From contig JAFSSP010000017.1 of the NCBI GenBank assembly GCA_017450945.1, forward strand, positions 62,001 through 126,000: a stretch of DNA of 64,000 nt, given 5' to 3'. A program made the position numbers and the translations under genes. The number at the start of each line of letters is the position of its first letter. Position 1 is the first letter of the stretch. Source of the stretch: Clostridia bacterium (lineage in GTDB: Bacteria; Bacillota; Clostridia; Oscillospirales; CAG-272). Shown here in pieces: positions 1 through 8,558 of the stretch. The notes under the pieces were generated by a model that worked only from the letters and a program-made list of their open reading frames with translations, made no database searches and was not told the DNA's origin.

Positions 1-39
1 AGATTGTAGCACTGCTTTGCGTATTTGTCAAGAGCTTTT

Positions 40-1338
40 TCAAAATTTTTCTGTTTGCGTCAAGAAAAATACCTTTTCCAATAGTTTTGCCGTCTCGCCT
101 CTGGTCAAAACTTGATTTGCCGGATAGGCTGTTTTGGGTATCGGGATCACACCGAGCGACGCGAGCGCTGAGACTGAATTCTTCGTATCGGCATCGGAAC
201 TGCCAAACACCGGAATCTGCGTTTTGGGCGCATCCGTGAGAAGCAGGCGATCGATGAGCTCTGCCGCCTCGCCAAGCGTCATCCTTTCCTCAGGCAAAAA
301 CAGAACCGTTCCGTCTTTGGTTTTTCCGTTGATATATCCAAGCCGATAGGCCGCAAAAACGTAGGGCTTCATGCTTGCCGGTATTTTGTCGTCGTCTGCA
401 AAGCCGGTATCTTCGCAGGCAGGCAGTGCGGTCATTCCCATGGCATTCATGGCGCTCACCAAAAACTCGCCCCGTTTCATGTCGCGTTCCGGGTAAAAAT
501 AAACCGCATTCCCAAGTCTGCTCCCGTCAAGGATCCCGTGGGAGGCAAGCGTCCGTGCGGCACTGTAGGTGGCTGGGTCGTCAATGTCCGCAAAAACGAG
601 ATCGGCGCCCTCGGCGCTCACACGGATCGAAACCGCCATGGAAGCGCTGTAGTTGCCGTATAGATCTCTTGCCACATAGGAAAAGAAATCTTCCCCGACA
701 TAGTCGGAAAAAGGCCGATAGCAATAGCTGTCCCCATTCACTTTCAAAGAGCCGTATCGGGGATAGGACACAATTTCAAAGGTAACCGCGTCTCCTTCCG
801 GATCCTCTGCCCAAAAGGAGCCGCTCCGCTCGCAGTTCTTGTACGTGATCAAGTTTTGCAAAAGGGCCGGAGTTTCCGAGAGCGAGGGAGACGCGTTGGC
901 AGACTGCAAAGAATAGAGCCTGCAAGTATAGTCCACACCGCAACCGTTGGCTTCAAACAAAAATGAGGTGCTTCCGATTCTATTGGATACCGGCTCAAAA
1001 GAAAGCCTGGAGAGCTCCCCAAAGGAAAAATACTGCCCTGCTTGTACCGGGGTTTTGTCAAATAAAAGCCTTCCGGCCGTCCTTTCCGGGAGCGTCCGGA
1101 TCCTTACCGAATCGAGCCTTCCTAGATTGAGCCCGCGCAAAAAGCACTCGGCGTCAAGCATCTGCGTCTCTCCCAGAAGCCCCCAGCTGGAAAGATCGGT
1201 CTTGCCTGCGAGAACCGAGATTGCCGGGGAGAGCGGCGCCCTCCGTTCTTCGGCCGCAGAAATCGAAACCTGCGGAATAAGTCCAAACAATAGTGCAATT
1301 GCAAGAAAAAGCAACCATCCTTTTCTTCTCGATCCCAT
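40..1338 (-). CDS. Secreted Ig/cadherin-like and SLH-domain protein
   Basis: Predicted exported cell-envelope protein of 432 aa. Residues 1-28 form a signal peptide (RRK, then a hydrophobic stretch, then a small-residue cleavage zone). Residues about 150-240 resemble a cadherin/Ig-like repeat with the 'AEDPEGDAVTFEI' and 'GEDFFSYVARD' pattern seen in Big_9/cadherin-type repeats. From about residue 248 there are two S-layer homology-like units ('FADI..PATYSAARTLASHGIL.G' and 'PEERMTLGEAAELIDRLL', then a partial third), which usually bind cell-wall polymers. The start is an ATG after a strong GGGAGGGG ribosome-binding site. It lies just downstream of spoIIE on the same strand. The ligand is unknown; domain calls come from pattern recognition only. 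Confidence 0.8.
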   Translation of the reverse strand: MGSRRKGWLLFLAIALLFGLIPQVSISAAEERRAPLSPAISVLAGKTDLSSWGLLGETQMLDAECFLRGLNLGRLDSVRIRTLPERTAGRLLFDKTPVQAGQYFSFGELSRLSFEPVSNRIGSTSFLFEANGCGVDYTCRLYSLQSANASPSLSETPALLQNLITYKNCERSGSFWAEDPEGDAVTFEIVSYPRYGSLKVNGDSYCYRPFSDYVGEDFFSYVARDLYGNYSASMAVSIRVSAEGADLVFADIDDPATYSAARTLASHGILDGSRLGNAVYFYPERDMKRGEFLVSAMNAMGMTALPACEDTGFADDDKIPASMKPYVFAAYRLGYINGKTKDGTVLFLPEERMTLGEAAELIDRLLLTDAPKTQIPVFGSSDADTKNSVSALASLGVIPIPKTAYPANQVLTRGETAKLLEKVFFLTQTEKF

Positions 1339-1401
1339 AGAATCCCCTCCCGCGCTTTTTTTAGCATTTTATGAAAAAGCAGAGCAAAGTATGTGGATCC
1401 A

Positions 1402-3783
1402 TCATTCTTTTTTGGAGATCCGAATTGCCAGCGCCGAGCAGTCGTCGTGATGCGAAAAGGACGCCGCATGCTGGCAGATGTGATTGGATATCTCCTCCGG
1501 CGTCCGGTCGGAAACCGTTTTCAAGTAGGATAAAATCCACTCTTCCTTTGGATCATGCTCGAGGATCCCGTCGCTGAGCAGTACAATGGTATCTCCGGGC
1601 GAGAGCCTGCAAACCTCACTGTGTACGTCGAGGGCACGAATGATACCGATGGGAGCTGTCCCGGCTTCGAGCCGGATCACGGCGCCGTCGCGCACAAGAA
1701 AGCTCGGCGCCGCACCGCTTTTCATAAAGATCGCCTGTGAAAGGACCAGATCGATCTCCACAAGATCCACGGTGGAGGAACATTCGCTGGTGCTGTCGGC
1801 TCCCCGCGAACGGATCATGTTGTTGAGCATTTTGAGAGAGGTTCCCGCCCGGTTTCCGGCTTCCAGCATTTTTTCAAGGAACACCGTGCAAAGGTTGGAG
1901 GTCAGCGCCGCTTCCCTGCCGCTCCCCATGCCGTCGCAAACAAGGCCGTAGCAGTACTCTTTTTTATTGGAAAAGAGATTGATTGCATCACCGCTAACTC
2001 CTCCCTCGGCAGAAATGTTGCGAAAGGCTCCCGCGGCCGAGAGCTGTACCTTGGACTGGAGCATCATGCTCCGGACGTTCCGGTCAAACTCCAGGATGGG
2101 AGGGCCAAAGGAAACGCCGAGAAGCTCGCCAAGATCCGAAGCAAGCACTTCATAGGTGATTTTTGCGTTTTCAAGCGAAACGCCTCTTACCAAAATTTGT
2201 CTGCGTCGATTGCCGTAAACCGTGACCGAAGAAAACGAGACGCCGGCGTCGGATAGGTATTCTGCCACCTTCTTTTCCAGCGTGGGATCAAAGCGGTATT
2301 CTCCGTCGTCCTCCTCAAGCGCGTCCTTGATGATATCGGCCGCGGATTCGTAGTCCATGGCAAAAATTTCGGTGCGGTTGTTGCGAAGCAGGTCGCCGGT
2401 CAGCTTTGCGCACTCGCGGTTCATGTAGGCAAGGATCTCCGGCATGCAGGGACAGCGGTGAGACAGGATCTCCGGGATCTGCTCCTTTGTCACCATTCCT
2501 TTGGTGTGGAGGGCCGAGATGAGCGCATTCACCGTTTGCAACGTCTCGGAATACTCCAGTCCCCAGCAAACCGTTTTGTTCGGGCAATCCGGGCAAAAGT
2601 GATCAAAGGAACGGTCGCAGATCTGCCGAAGATCAAGCGTTCCGGGGCGACGGAACCGATCGCTGAGATTATAGAACATCTCGGAGAGCGAGGAGAAGGC
2701 GTCCGAAATTCCTCGGAACCGGTCGCTCGACCCCTTGAATCGCTCCCCGGCGAGGTGAACGCGGCCGTCTTCGGAAGATACAGGCGACTTGTCAATCTCT
2801 TTTTTCTCATAGCGATCCAGAACGGTAACAATCGCCCCTGCAAGCAAACCTGAGGAAAGAAAGCGCAAGAATAGAAGGATTCCCCCTGCAAAATAGGCCC
2901 AGGCCAAAAAGCCGGCAAGCGCAATCGCCATACTGAGGTTCGGCTTTTTGAAATCCTCGAAAACCGCCCATAGCAAAAGCGCGATCAAAAAAGCCGGAGA
3001 AAGAAGCACCCCATAAGTTAAACCGAGGACAGACGCCGTCAGCGCGCCCACGGCAAGTCCGCGCTTTTGGTAAGCATAGATCGAAAGGAAAAGCGCAATG
3101 GTTACCGCAACCGAAAAGCCGGGAGTCTCCAAGGATTTTGCTCCAAGGATCAAAAGCGCGGCAAGCGCTTCTGTCGAAAGCAATACGAGGATTCTGCTTT
3201 TTGCCTTTTGATCTAAAACGACAACAAACAACAGGGTTGCAACAAAGGTTGCAAACAGGAGCAAGAGTACCGCAAAGAAATCGTAGTAGCGAAATCCGCC
3301 AAGCGCGCATCTCAAAGTGCCAGAGGCCAATGCCGCCGCAAGCGCAAGAATGATACGCAGCTTGGCCGAAGACGAAAAAACACCTTCAAAGACTTTTGTA
3401 AAGAATAGCTTTCCCCTTCCCTGTTTCTTTGGTCCGCGCCCGGCCGTTCTTTTTCGTTTCGGCTCCTCCCAAAGAAAGTAGAGGATCGCCCGCGAGAGCG
3501 CAAGCGCGCCGACCACGCATAAAAATCCGATATCCGGCCCTCCGACAAGCTCCGCAAGAAGGATCCCGACAAGAACCGGCGGGATCGCCGTCGGCACTGC
3601 CGCAAGGAGCGCGAGCCCAAAGGGGCGCACGTCGAGCGGGAGCGTTGCGCGCGAAAAAAGAAAAGCGCAAAAACAGATCAGGGCCGCCTTTGCCATGCGA
3701 AGCAGCGTTTCTTTTTTGACAACCGGACGGTTGACCGCACGCCGTGCGCTTTTTGTCTTTTCCTGCTTTTTTGATTCCTGCAT
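1402..3783 (-). CDS. spoIIE: Stage II sporulation protein E (PP2C phosphatase)
   Basis: SpoIIE is a membrane serine phosphatase that dephosphorylates SpoIIAA at the asymmetric septum and so activates sigma-F in the forespore. The protein has about 10 hydrophobic segments in residues 25-330, a central linker region with a cysteine cluster ('CPDCPNKTVCW'), and a C-terminal PP2C/SpoIIE domain with the metal motif 'VCDGMGSG' and the late motif 'LLSDGILEHDP'. At about 793 aa it is close to the usual length (about 800). I chose the ATG at 3783 because AGGAG sits 8 nt upstream; an in-frame ATG at 3804, with a weaker site, would add 7 residues. It shows the organism can sporulate. Confidence 0.95.
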   Translation of the reverse strand: MQESKKQEKTKSARRAVNRPVVKKETLLRMAKAALICFCAFLFSRATLPLDVRPFGLALLAAVPTAIPPVLVGILLAELVGGPDIGFLCVVGALALSRAILYFLWEEPKRKRTAGRGPKKQGRGKLFFTKVFEGVFSSSAKLRIILALAAALASGTLRCALGGFRYYDFFAVLLLLFATFVATLLFVVVLDQKAKSRILVLLSTEALAALLILGAKSLETPGFSVAVTIALFLSIYAYQKRGLAVGALTASVLGLTYGVLLSPAFLIALLLWAVFEDFKKPNLSMAIALAGFLAWAYFAGGILLFLRFLSSGLLAGAIVTVLDRYEKKEIDKSPVSSEDGRVHLAGERFKGSSDRFRGISDAFSSLSEMFYNLSDRFRRPGTLDLRQICDRSFDHFCPDCPNKTVCWGLEYSETLQTVNALISALHTKGMVTKEQIPEILSHRCPCMPEILAYMNRECAKLTGDLLRNNRTEIFAMDYESAADIIKDALEEDDGEYRFDPTLEKKVAEYLSDAGVSFSSVTVYGNRRRQILVRGVSLENAKITYEVLASDLGELLGVSFGPPILEFDRNVRSMMLQSKVQLSAAGAFRNISAEGGVSGDAINLFSNKKEYCYGLVCDGMGSGREAALTSNLCTVFLEKMLEAGNRAGTSLKMLNNMIRSRGADSTSECSSTVDLVEIDLVLSQAIFMKSGAAPSFLVRDGAVIRLEAGTAPIGIIRALDVHSEVCRLSPGDTIVLLSDGILEHDPKEEWILSYLKTVSDRTPEEISNHICQHAASFSHHDDCSALAIRISKKE

Positions 3784-3909
3784 TTTTCCGACTCCTTTTT
3801 TCATCTTTGCTTCTTTCCTCTATTTTACTCGCTGTTCCGCAGAAAAAAGGTCGAAGAAGGAGATCAAAAAAGCGTCGTTTTCCAGCGGTTTCGGGATAAA
3901 AAAAGCGGC

Positions 3910-3931
3910 CCTTCCCGAACGATCGGGAAGG
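3910..3931 (-). terminator. Intrinsic terminator downstream of prs
   Basis: A 9-bp perfect GC-rich hairpin with a 4-nt loop, followed on the minus strand by GCCGC and a run of T. It lies between the prs stop and the spoIIE start, so it should end the prs transcript. Confidence 0.8.
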
Positions 3932-3987
3932 ACTGCTCGTATTGTTTTGAATTCTTTTGATTTTCGTCAAACGCTGTCAAAAACTTT

Positions 3988-5139
3988 TCAGTTGTCGAAA
4001 TCAATCTTCATCTGAGAGGAGAGCGCCGCGCGGTGCTTTTCCATGAGCGTTTCGATGCGCTTGATCGGGTTGATGAGGTTGCTGATCGTCTCGTCGTTGT
4101 TGAGGGTATCCACAAGGTAAGCCACGTATTTGCACATGTTGACTTCGACGAACCAGGGCTTCTCTAAAAGCTCGGGGCGACGGTAAACGAGGTTGGTGGT
4201 AAAGATCTTGTCGAACACGCCGTCCTTGTGGAACTGGTCGAATTTGTCAAAGCCCTCGGTAAAGAGCCCGAAGGTGGCAAAGCAGAAGACGCGGTTGGCG
4301 CCCTTTTCCTTGAGCTGTTTGCAAACGTCGAGCATCGAGTCGCCAGACGAGATCATATCGTCCACGACGATCACGTCCTTGCCGTGAAGATCCTGGCCGA
4401 GGTATTCGTGCGCTTCGATCGGGTTGCGGCCGTTGATGACGACCGAGTAGTTTCTGCGCTTATAGAACATACCGATGTCAAGGCCCAGCACCGAGCTGTA
4501 GTACATACATCTCTGCATGGCGCCTTCATCGGGAGAGATGATGGCGGTGTGATCCTTGTCGATCTGCACGTCCGGGACAGCGCGAACGAGCGCTTTGATC
4601 ATCTGGTAGGTCGGCTGAATGTTGTCAAAGCCGGCAAGCGGGATGGCGTTGCAAATTCTCGAATCGTGCGCGTCAAAGGTCAGGATATTCGAGACGCCCA
4701 TGTTCACGAGCTCCTGAAGCATCATGGCGCAGTCGAGAGACTCTCTGCCCGAACGCTTGTGCTGTCTGCCCTCATAGAGCATCGGCATGATGACCGTGAT
4801 GCGGCGGGCCTTGCCCTCAATGGCGGCAATGATGCGCTTGAGATCGGCATAGTGATCGTCGGGACTCATGGGAACCTTCATTCCGTACATCTTGTAGGTG
4901 ACACCGAAATTGAAAGTATCGCAGATGATAAACACGTCTTTGCCGCGCATGGATTCGTGAATGATTCCCTTTGCTTCGCCCGAGCTGAAACGCGGGCAGT
5001 CGGCCTTGACGAGAAAGGTGCCGTCTTCGCCTCTTCCGCGTTTGCGCCAGTCTTTCAGATAGTAGTCTACTTGATCTGCAAAGGCTTCACAGCCCTTCAT
5101 GCCGATAACGGCAAGTTCTCCCACTTGATTGTCCCTCAT
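3988..5139 (-). CDS. prs: Ribose-phosphate pyrophosphokinase, long form
   Basis: Makes PRPP from ribose 5-phosphate and ATP for purine, pyrimidine, histidine and NAD synthesis. The C-terminal phosphoribosyltransferase domain carries the PRPP loop 'VIVVDDMISSGDSM' (residues 256-269). 'TFDAHDSR' at 154-161 matches the ribose-5-phosphate/ATP region, and 'YEGRQHKRSGRE' (122-133) the flexible-loop region. At 383 aa it is longer than the common 315-aa enzyme; extended forms exist in some Clostridia and contain inserts in the N-terminal half and a longer C-terminus. The ATG is preceded by an A/T-rich GGAGG-like site. It is followed by its own terminator and appears monocistronic. Confidence 0.95.
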   Translation of the reverse strand: MRDNQVGELAVIGMKGCEAFADQVDYYLKDWRKRGRGEDGTFLVKADCPRFSSGEAKGIIHESMRGKDVFIICDTFNFGVTYKMYGMKVPMSPDDHYADLKRIIAAIEGKARRITVIMPMLYEGRQHKRSGRESLDCAMMLQELVNMGVSNILTFDAHDSRICNAIPLAGFDNIQPTYQMIKALVRAVPDVQIDKDHTAIISPDEGAMQRCMYYSSVLGLDIGMFYKRRNYSVVINGRNPIEAHEYLGQDLHGKDVIVVDDMISSGDSMLDVCKQLKEKGANRVFCFATFGLFTEGFDKFDQFHKDGVFDKIFTTNLVYRRPELLEKPWFVEVNMCKYVAYLVDTLNNDETISNLINPIKRIETLMEKHRAALSSQMKIDFDN

Positions 5140-5199
5140 GATATGCCTCCAAAAATTTTTTCTATCTCCCCAATTTCCTGCACAAGCAGGCCCGGCGGG

Positions 5200-6678
5200 T
5201 TATTCTTTACCGGTAATCTTGCAAAATCTTTCGTATGCCGCATTCCATGCCGCGCGGTCGGGCGTCGGCTCGTAGGTCTTGGTCTCAAATGACCCGGCCA
5301 CGATTTTCCGTGCTTCACGCAGATCTTTGATCTTCCCCATTGCCATGAGCTGGGTGAGAAGGTTCCCGATCGCGGTCGCCTCGCTAGGCCCGGCCACCAC
5401 CGGGATCCCGCAGGCATCGGCCGTCATTTGCGAGAGGAATGCGTCCTTGGTGCCGCCGCCTACCACGTGGATCACACGGGTCTTACGACCGCGGAAGGAT
5501 TCAATGGCGTCGGCTGTCATGCGATATTTGAGCGCCAGACTTTCGTAGATGCAACGCACCACGGCCCCCATACTCTCGGGGATGGTCTGGCCGGTCTTTT
5601 TGCAATAGTCCCGGATTCTTCCGGGCATGTCACCGGGCGTTCCGAAGGCGGGATCGTCCGGGTCAACAAGAGAGGCAAACGGCGTTGATGCTTTTGCGGC
5701 CGCTTCCATCTCGGCGAAGCTCACATCCAGTCCCTCCCGCTTCCATTGACGGCGGGATTCCTGAACGAGCCACAGCCCCATGATATTCTTGAGGAATCTT
5801 GTGGTTCCAAAGATTCCTCCTTCGTTGGTAAAGTTGAGCTTCATGGTCATTTCGTTGACCAGCGGCTCTTTTAGTTCAGTTCCCATGAGCGACCATGTGC
5901 CGCTGCTGATGAAAACGAAATCCTCTTCGGTCGTCGGCACTGCGATCACGGCCGACGCCGTATCGTGAGACGCGACCGCGTAGACCTTTGCCGCCGTCTT
6001 TCCGACCTCGCCCAAAAGCTCGTCCGAAATTCCGCCAAGGAGCGTTCCGGGCTCAACCGGGTCGCCGAACCAGGCGCGCGGAATGCCGAGCTTTTCAAAA
6101 AGCTCCTTGTGATAGGTCCTCGTTTTGGGGTCGAGGATCGCGCCGGTCGAAAGCACGGTGTATTCGTTTGCCATAACGCCGGTGAGAAAATAGTTGAGCA
6201 GATCCGGGATGTTGAGCATCCGCGCGGCTCTTACGGCTACGGTCGGATCCTCCAAAAGGTCCTCGCAGAGCTGGTAGACTGTGTTGAAATTCATTTTCTG
6301 GATGCCGGTGGCAAGGTAGAGTTCCCTGTCGGAGACCTTGTTTGCGATCTTTGCGGCGGTATCCTTGGTGCGCAGATCCCTGTAATGCACGGGATTTGAA
6401 AGCATCCTGCCATTTTGATCGAGCAGTGCGTAATCCACGCCCCAGGTGTCAATGCCGATTGAGGCAAGATCGACCTCTTGGTTGGTCTTGGCGATCGCCT
6501 GCTTGATCTCGTGGAAAATCCGGAGAATATCCCAATAGAGTCTGCCGTTCAGCGCGACCGGCTCATTCAAAAAGCGATGAGTTTCTTTTAAGGAGAGGAC
6601 TTCCCCGTCGAAGGACCCCAAGATCCCACGTCCGCTGGAAGCTCCCAGATCAATCGCAAGCAAATTGCAGTTTGCCAT
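5200..6678 (-). CDS. rhaB: Rhamnulokinase
   Basis: FGGY-family kinase that phosphorylates L-rhamnulose to L-rhamnulose 1-phosphate. The N-terminus has the RhaB-typical phosphate motif 'DLGASSGR' (residues 11-18), followed by 'LYWDIL' and 'IGIDTWGVDYALLD'. 'SSGTWSLMG' (about 258-266) and 'HVVGGGTKD' (about 398-406) match the second FGGY domain. The length (492 aa) is normal. The start has TTGGAGGAAAATG upstream. No rhamnose isomerase, aldolase or transporter is adjacent, so the rest of the pathway must lie elsewhere, or the substrate is a related ketose. Confidence 0.93.
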   Translation of the reverse strand: MANCNLLAIDLGASSGRGILGSFDGEVLSLKETHRFLNEPVALNGRLYWDILRIFHEIKQAIAKTNQEVDLASIGIDTWGVDYALLDQNGRMLSNPVHYRDLRTKDTAAKIANKVSDRELYLATGIQKMNFNTVYQLCEDLLEDPTVAVRAARMLNIPDLLNYFLTGVMANEYTVLSTGAILDPKTRTYHKELFEKLGIPRAWFGDPVEPGTLLGGISDELLGEVGKTAAKVYAVASHDTASAVIAVPTTEEDFVFISSGTWSLMGTELKEPLVNEMTMKLNFTNEGGIFGTTRFLKNIMGLWLVQESRRQWKREGLDVSFAEMEAAAKASTPFASLVDPDDPAFGTPGDMPGRIRDYCKKTGQTIPESMGAVVRCIYESLALKYRMTADAIESFRGRKTRVIHVVGGGTKDAFLSQMTADACGIPVVAGPSEATAIGNLLTQLMAMGKIKDLREARKIVAGSFETKTYEPTPDRAAWNAAYERFCKITGKE

Positions 6679-6747
6679 AGATCATTTTCCTCCAATCTCA
6701 TCGCTTTGTTTTTATGCCGTTGTAAAAGCGCAAAAAGCGCTACTCAA

Positions 6748-6753
6748 ATTATA
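6748..6753 (-). promoter_or_regulatory. Extended -10 promoter of rhaB
   Basis: Minus-strand TGCTATAAT is a consensus -10 with a TGn extension, about 70 nt upstream of rhaB. There is no good -35 at 17 nt, which suggests dependence on an activator or on the extended -10. Confidence 0.55.
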
Positions 6754-6828
6754 GCATAAGCTAACTCAAGATGTATGAATATTTTATGAACAGAAGCAAA
6801 AAATCCCAACAAATTTGTCGAAACAAAA

Positions 6829-7725
6829 TTAAATTTTTTGGGCAGGTATATCGCTGAGAAGCTGTTCGGCGAGAAGCACCTTTTCTGTTGCGTATTCATA
6901 AGCGCCTTTGTAGTCCTCTTCTTCCTTACAGCAGGTTTCCAGCGCGGACAGGACCTCGTACCGCTCGACCGGGAGTTTCAGCTCCCCGCTCTCGAGAAGC
7001 GAGAGAAGCGCGCTCTTTGCCGCCGCAAAGTCTCCCGCCTGCATTTGCAACAGGATCGAGGCGTGCGTCCGGTAAAAGCCCTCCTCAAAAAGAGCCAGAC
7101 GAGCCTCGGCCTCAAGCGTTCTCCCCTCTTCGATCACCTGCAGAAGATCCACATAGGCAGAAAAAGGCGCATTCCACAAAAATTCGGTCGTCTCGCCCGC
7201 GTCAAGGATCTCGGAATAAAGGCTCGGCGAGATCCGCTCCAGATAGGCGAAATAGACCGACGCCTCGGCCTTGACCCGGTCGACCGGATAGCGCCCCTGT
7301 TCGGCGTATTCGAGCGCTTCGTCAAACAGTCGGCAGGCGCGGCGCAATTGGCCCTCGTCAAAGGCTTCCTTGGCAAGCTCCAGATCGCTTTCAGCAAGGA
7401 GCAGTAAGAGTTCGTCGTCGGGAGAAGAAGCGGCGCCCATGCAAAGGCTGCGGCAGATGGAAAAATCGCCCGCGTCGTAGGCGCGCTTGATGTTGGAGAG
7501 CGCGTTCATTTTGCGGTAGAGCGTCTCGTCGCCCTCCTCGGCAAGCAGGAATCCGGCCGGCACGCCCAGACGTTCGGAAAGATACAACAGCGTCCCGAGC
7601 GAAGGTTGAGCCGAGCCGTTCTCGATGGCCGAGAGCATATTCCGCGTGATCTGCCGCCCCGCAAGATCGGCCTGGGTCATAAACTTTGCCTGCCTTAGTT
7701 CCTTGATCTTTTCCCCGATGGTCAT
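6829..7725 (-). CDS. XRE-family transcriptional regulator with helical (TPR-like) C-terminus
   Basis: DNA-binding regulator of 298 aa. Residues 1-60 are a Cro/CI-type helix-turn-helix ('IGEKIKELRQAKFMTQADLAGRQITRNMLSAIENG...PSLGTLLYLSERL'). The remainder is all-helical and rich in paired helices such as 'ELAKEAFDEGQLRRACRLFDEALEYAEQG', resembling TPR repeats in peptide-sensing regulators (Rgg/PlcR-like architecture). The target is unknown. An inverted repeat between its -10 and its ribosome-binding site suggests autoregulation. It lies between rhaB and a small-protein gene, all on the minus strand. Confidence 0.85.
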   Translation of the reverse strand: MTIGEKIKELRQAKFMTQADLAGRQITRNMLSAIENGSAQPSLGTLLYLSERLGVPAGFLLAEEGDETLYRKMNALSNIKRAYDAGDFSICRSLCMGAASSPDDELLLLLAESDLELAKEAFDEGQLRRACRLFDEALEYAEQGRYPVDRVKAEASVYFAYLERISPSLYSEILDAGETTEFLWNAPFSAYVDLLQVIEEGRTLEAEARLALFEEGFYRTHASILLQMQAGDFAAAKSALLSLLESGELKLPVERYEVLSALETCCKEEEDYKGAYEYATEKVLLAEQLLSDIPAQKI

Positions 7726-7740
7726 AAAAGCCTCCCAAAA

Positions 7741-7789
7741 GGTAAATTTCCTTTACCCATAGTATAACACAATTTCCCCGCCCTTGCAA
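7741..7789 (-). promoter_or_regulatory. Promoter and candidate operator of the XRE gene
   Basis: Minus-strand TTGCAA (7784-7789), a 17-bp spacer and TATACT (7761-7766) form a good sigma-A promoter. Just downstream, GGTAAA-n5-TTTACC (7741-7757) is a perfect 6-bp inverted repeat overlapping the 5' UTR, a plausible operator for autorepression. The -35 lies inside the loop of the preceding gene's terminator. Confidence 0.65.
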
Positions 7790-7797
7790 GAGCGGGG
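7776..7797 (-). terminator. Intrinsic terminator of the 7825-8145 gene
   Basis: CCCCGC and GCGGGG arms around a 10-nt loop, lying 28 nt beyond the stop codon on the minus strand; a short A/T-rich tail follows. It also has A-rich flanks on the plus side. Confidence 0.65.
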
Positions 7798-7824
7798 AAA
7801 AAGTTTTATGGATTTTTTGCGATA

Positions 7825-8145
7825 TCAGTCTTTCTTTTCTTCCTCGGCCGTTTTCTCTTCGGCAGGGGTCTCTTCATGGTCGAGGCTGTCGGTCACCTTT
7901 TTTGCAGTGCCTGCGGCGGCTTTGCCGAGCGATTTTCCGGCCGAACCAAAGCTGTGGCCAACCTCGCTCCAGCTCTGCCTTAACCCGGTCTCTTTTGGCT
8001 CGTTCGGATCCTTCGTCTCGCCGGACGCTTTGTCGTACACGGCGTCAACGCCGACTTTTGCCGATTTGACAATGGCTTTGCCAAGCCCTGCAAAAGATTT
8101 GCCGATTCCCTTCCCGGTGTTTTTCCAATCGTCTTTCAGGCTCAT
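7825..8145 (-). CDS. Small charged amphipathic protein of unknown function
   Basis: A 106-aa protein with no signal peptide and no membrane helix. The N-terminal two thirds consist of repeated Gly/Lys/Ala amphipathic units ('GKGIGKSFAGLGKAIVKSAK', 'GKSLGKAAAGTAKK'), and the last 20 residues are almost all Glu/Lys. Two related units around residues 10-30 and 68-86 suggest an internal duplication. I do not recognise a characterised family. It has a GGAGG ribosome-binding site, its own promoter (8185-8212) and its own terminator, so it is very probably a real single-gene transcript. Confidence 0.75.
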   Translation of the reverse strand: MSLKDDWKNTGKGIGKSFAGLGKAIVKSAKVGVDAVYDKASGETKDPNEPKETGLRQSWSEVGHSFGSAGKSLGKAAAGTAKKVTDSLDHEETPAEEKTAEEEKKD

Positions 8146-8184
8146 AACAGTTCCCTCCTATCACTCAAAATGAGTTCCTCTTTC

Positions 8185-8212
8185 ATTATATTCCATTTTC
8201 GGCGCTTGTCAA
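8185..8212 (-). promoter_or_regulatory. Sigma-A promoter of the small-protein gene
   Basis: Minus-strand TTGACA (8207-8212), a 16-bp spacer and TATAAT (8185-8190), about 40 nt upstream of the start codon at 8145. Both hexamers match consensus exactly. Confidence 0.75.
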
Positions 8213-8287
8213 GCACCCCGCAAAAAGGATTGATCAAAAGAGGCAAAAAATTTGTTTTTGCAAAACTTCAAAACTTCCAAAACGCCC

Positions 8288-8316
8288 TTGCAATTTTGCA
8301 GAAGCTGTGCTATACT
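8288..8316 (+). promoter_or_regulatory. Promoter of tRNA-Arg
   Basis: TTGCAA (8288-8293), 17-bp spacer, TATACT (8311-8316), about 70 nt upstream of the mature tRNA. Confidence 0.7.
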
Positions 8317-8389
8317 CTCTATGTTGATTTCCACGTTTTCTGTTCCCTGAGATTCCCTGCTTTTCTTTTGATCCTTTTTCCCCATATCT

Positions 8390-8466
8390 GTTTCCGTAGC
8401 TCAGCTGGATAGAGCAACCGCCTCCTAAGCGGTAGGTCGGGCGTTCGAATCGCCTCGGGAACGCCA
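8390..8466 (+). tRNA. tRNA-Arg(CCT)
   Basis: Full cloverleaf with encoded CCA: a 7-bp acceptor stem (GTTTCCG with CGGGAAC, one G-U), D-arm GCTC/GAGC, an anticodon loop CTCCTAA giving anticodon CCT (reads AGG), and a T-arm with TTCGAAT. It has its own promoter and is followed by a hairpin terminator. Confidence 0.97.
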
Positions 8467-8473
8467 AAAAAAG

Positions 8474-8500
8474 AGCGGCAAGGATTTTTCCCTGCCGCTT
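8474..8500 (+). terminator. Terminator after tRNA-Arg
   Basis: GCGGCA and TGCCGC arms plus GG/CC around a T-rich loop, 8 nt after the tRNA CCA. The 3' T tract is short, so efficiency is uncertain. Confidence 0.6.
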
Positions 8501-8558
8501 CCGAACAAAATCGCTTAAATCCAAAATTCCTTACAGATAATACAAGGATATTGAAACG

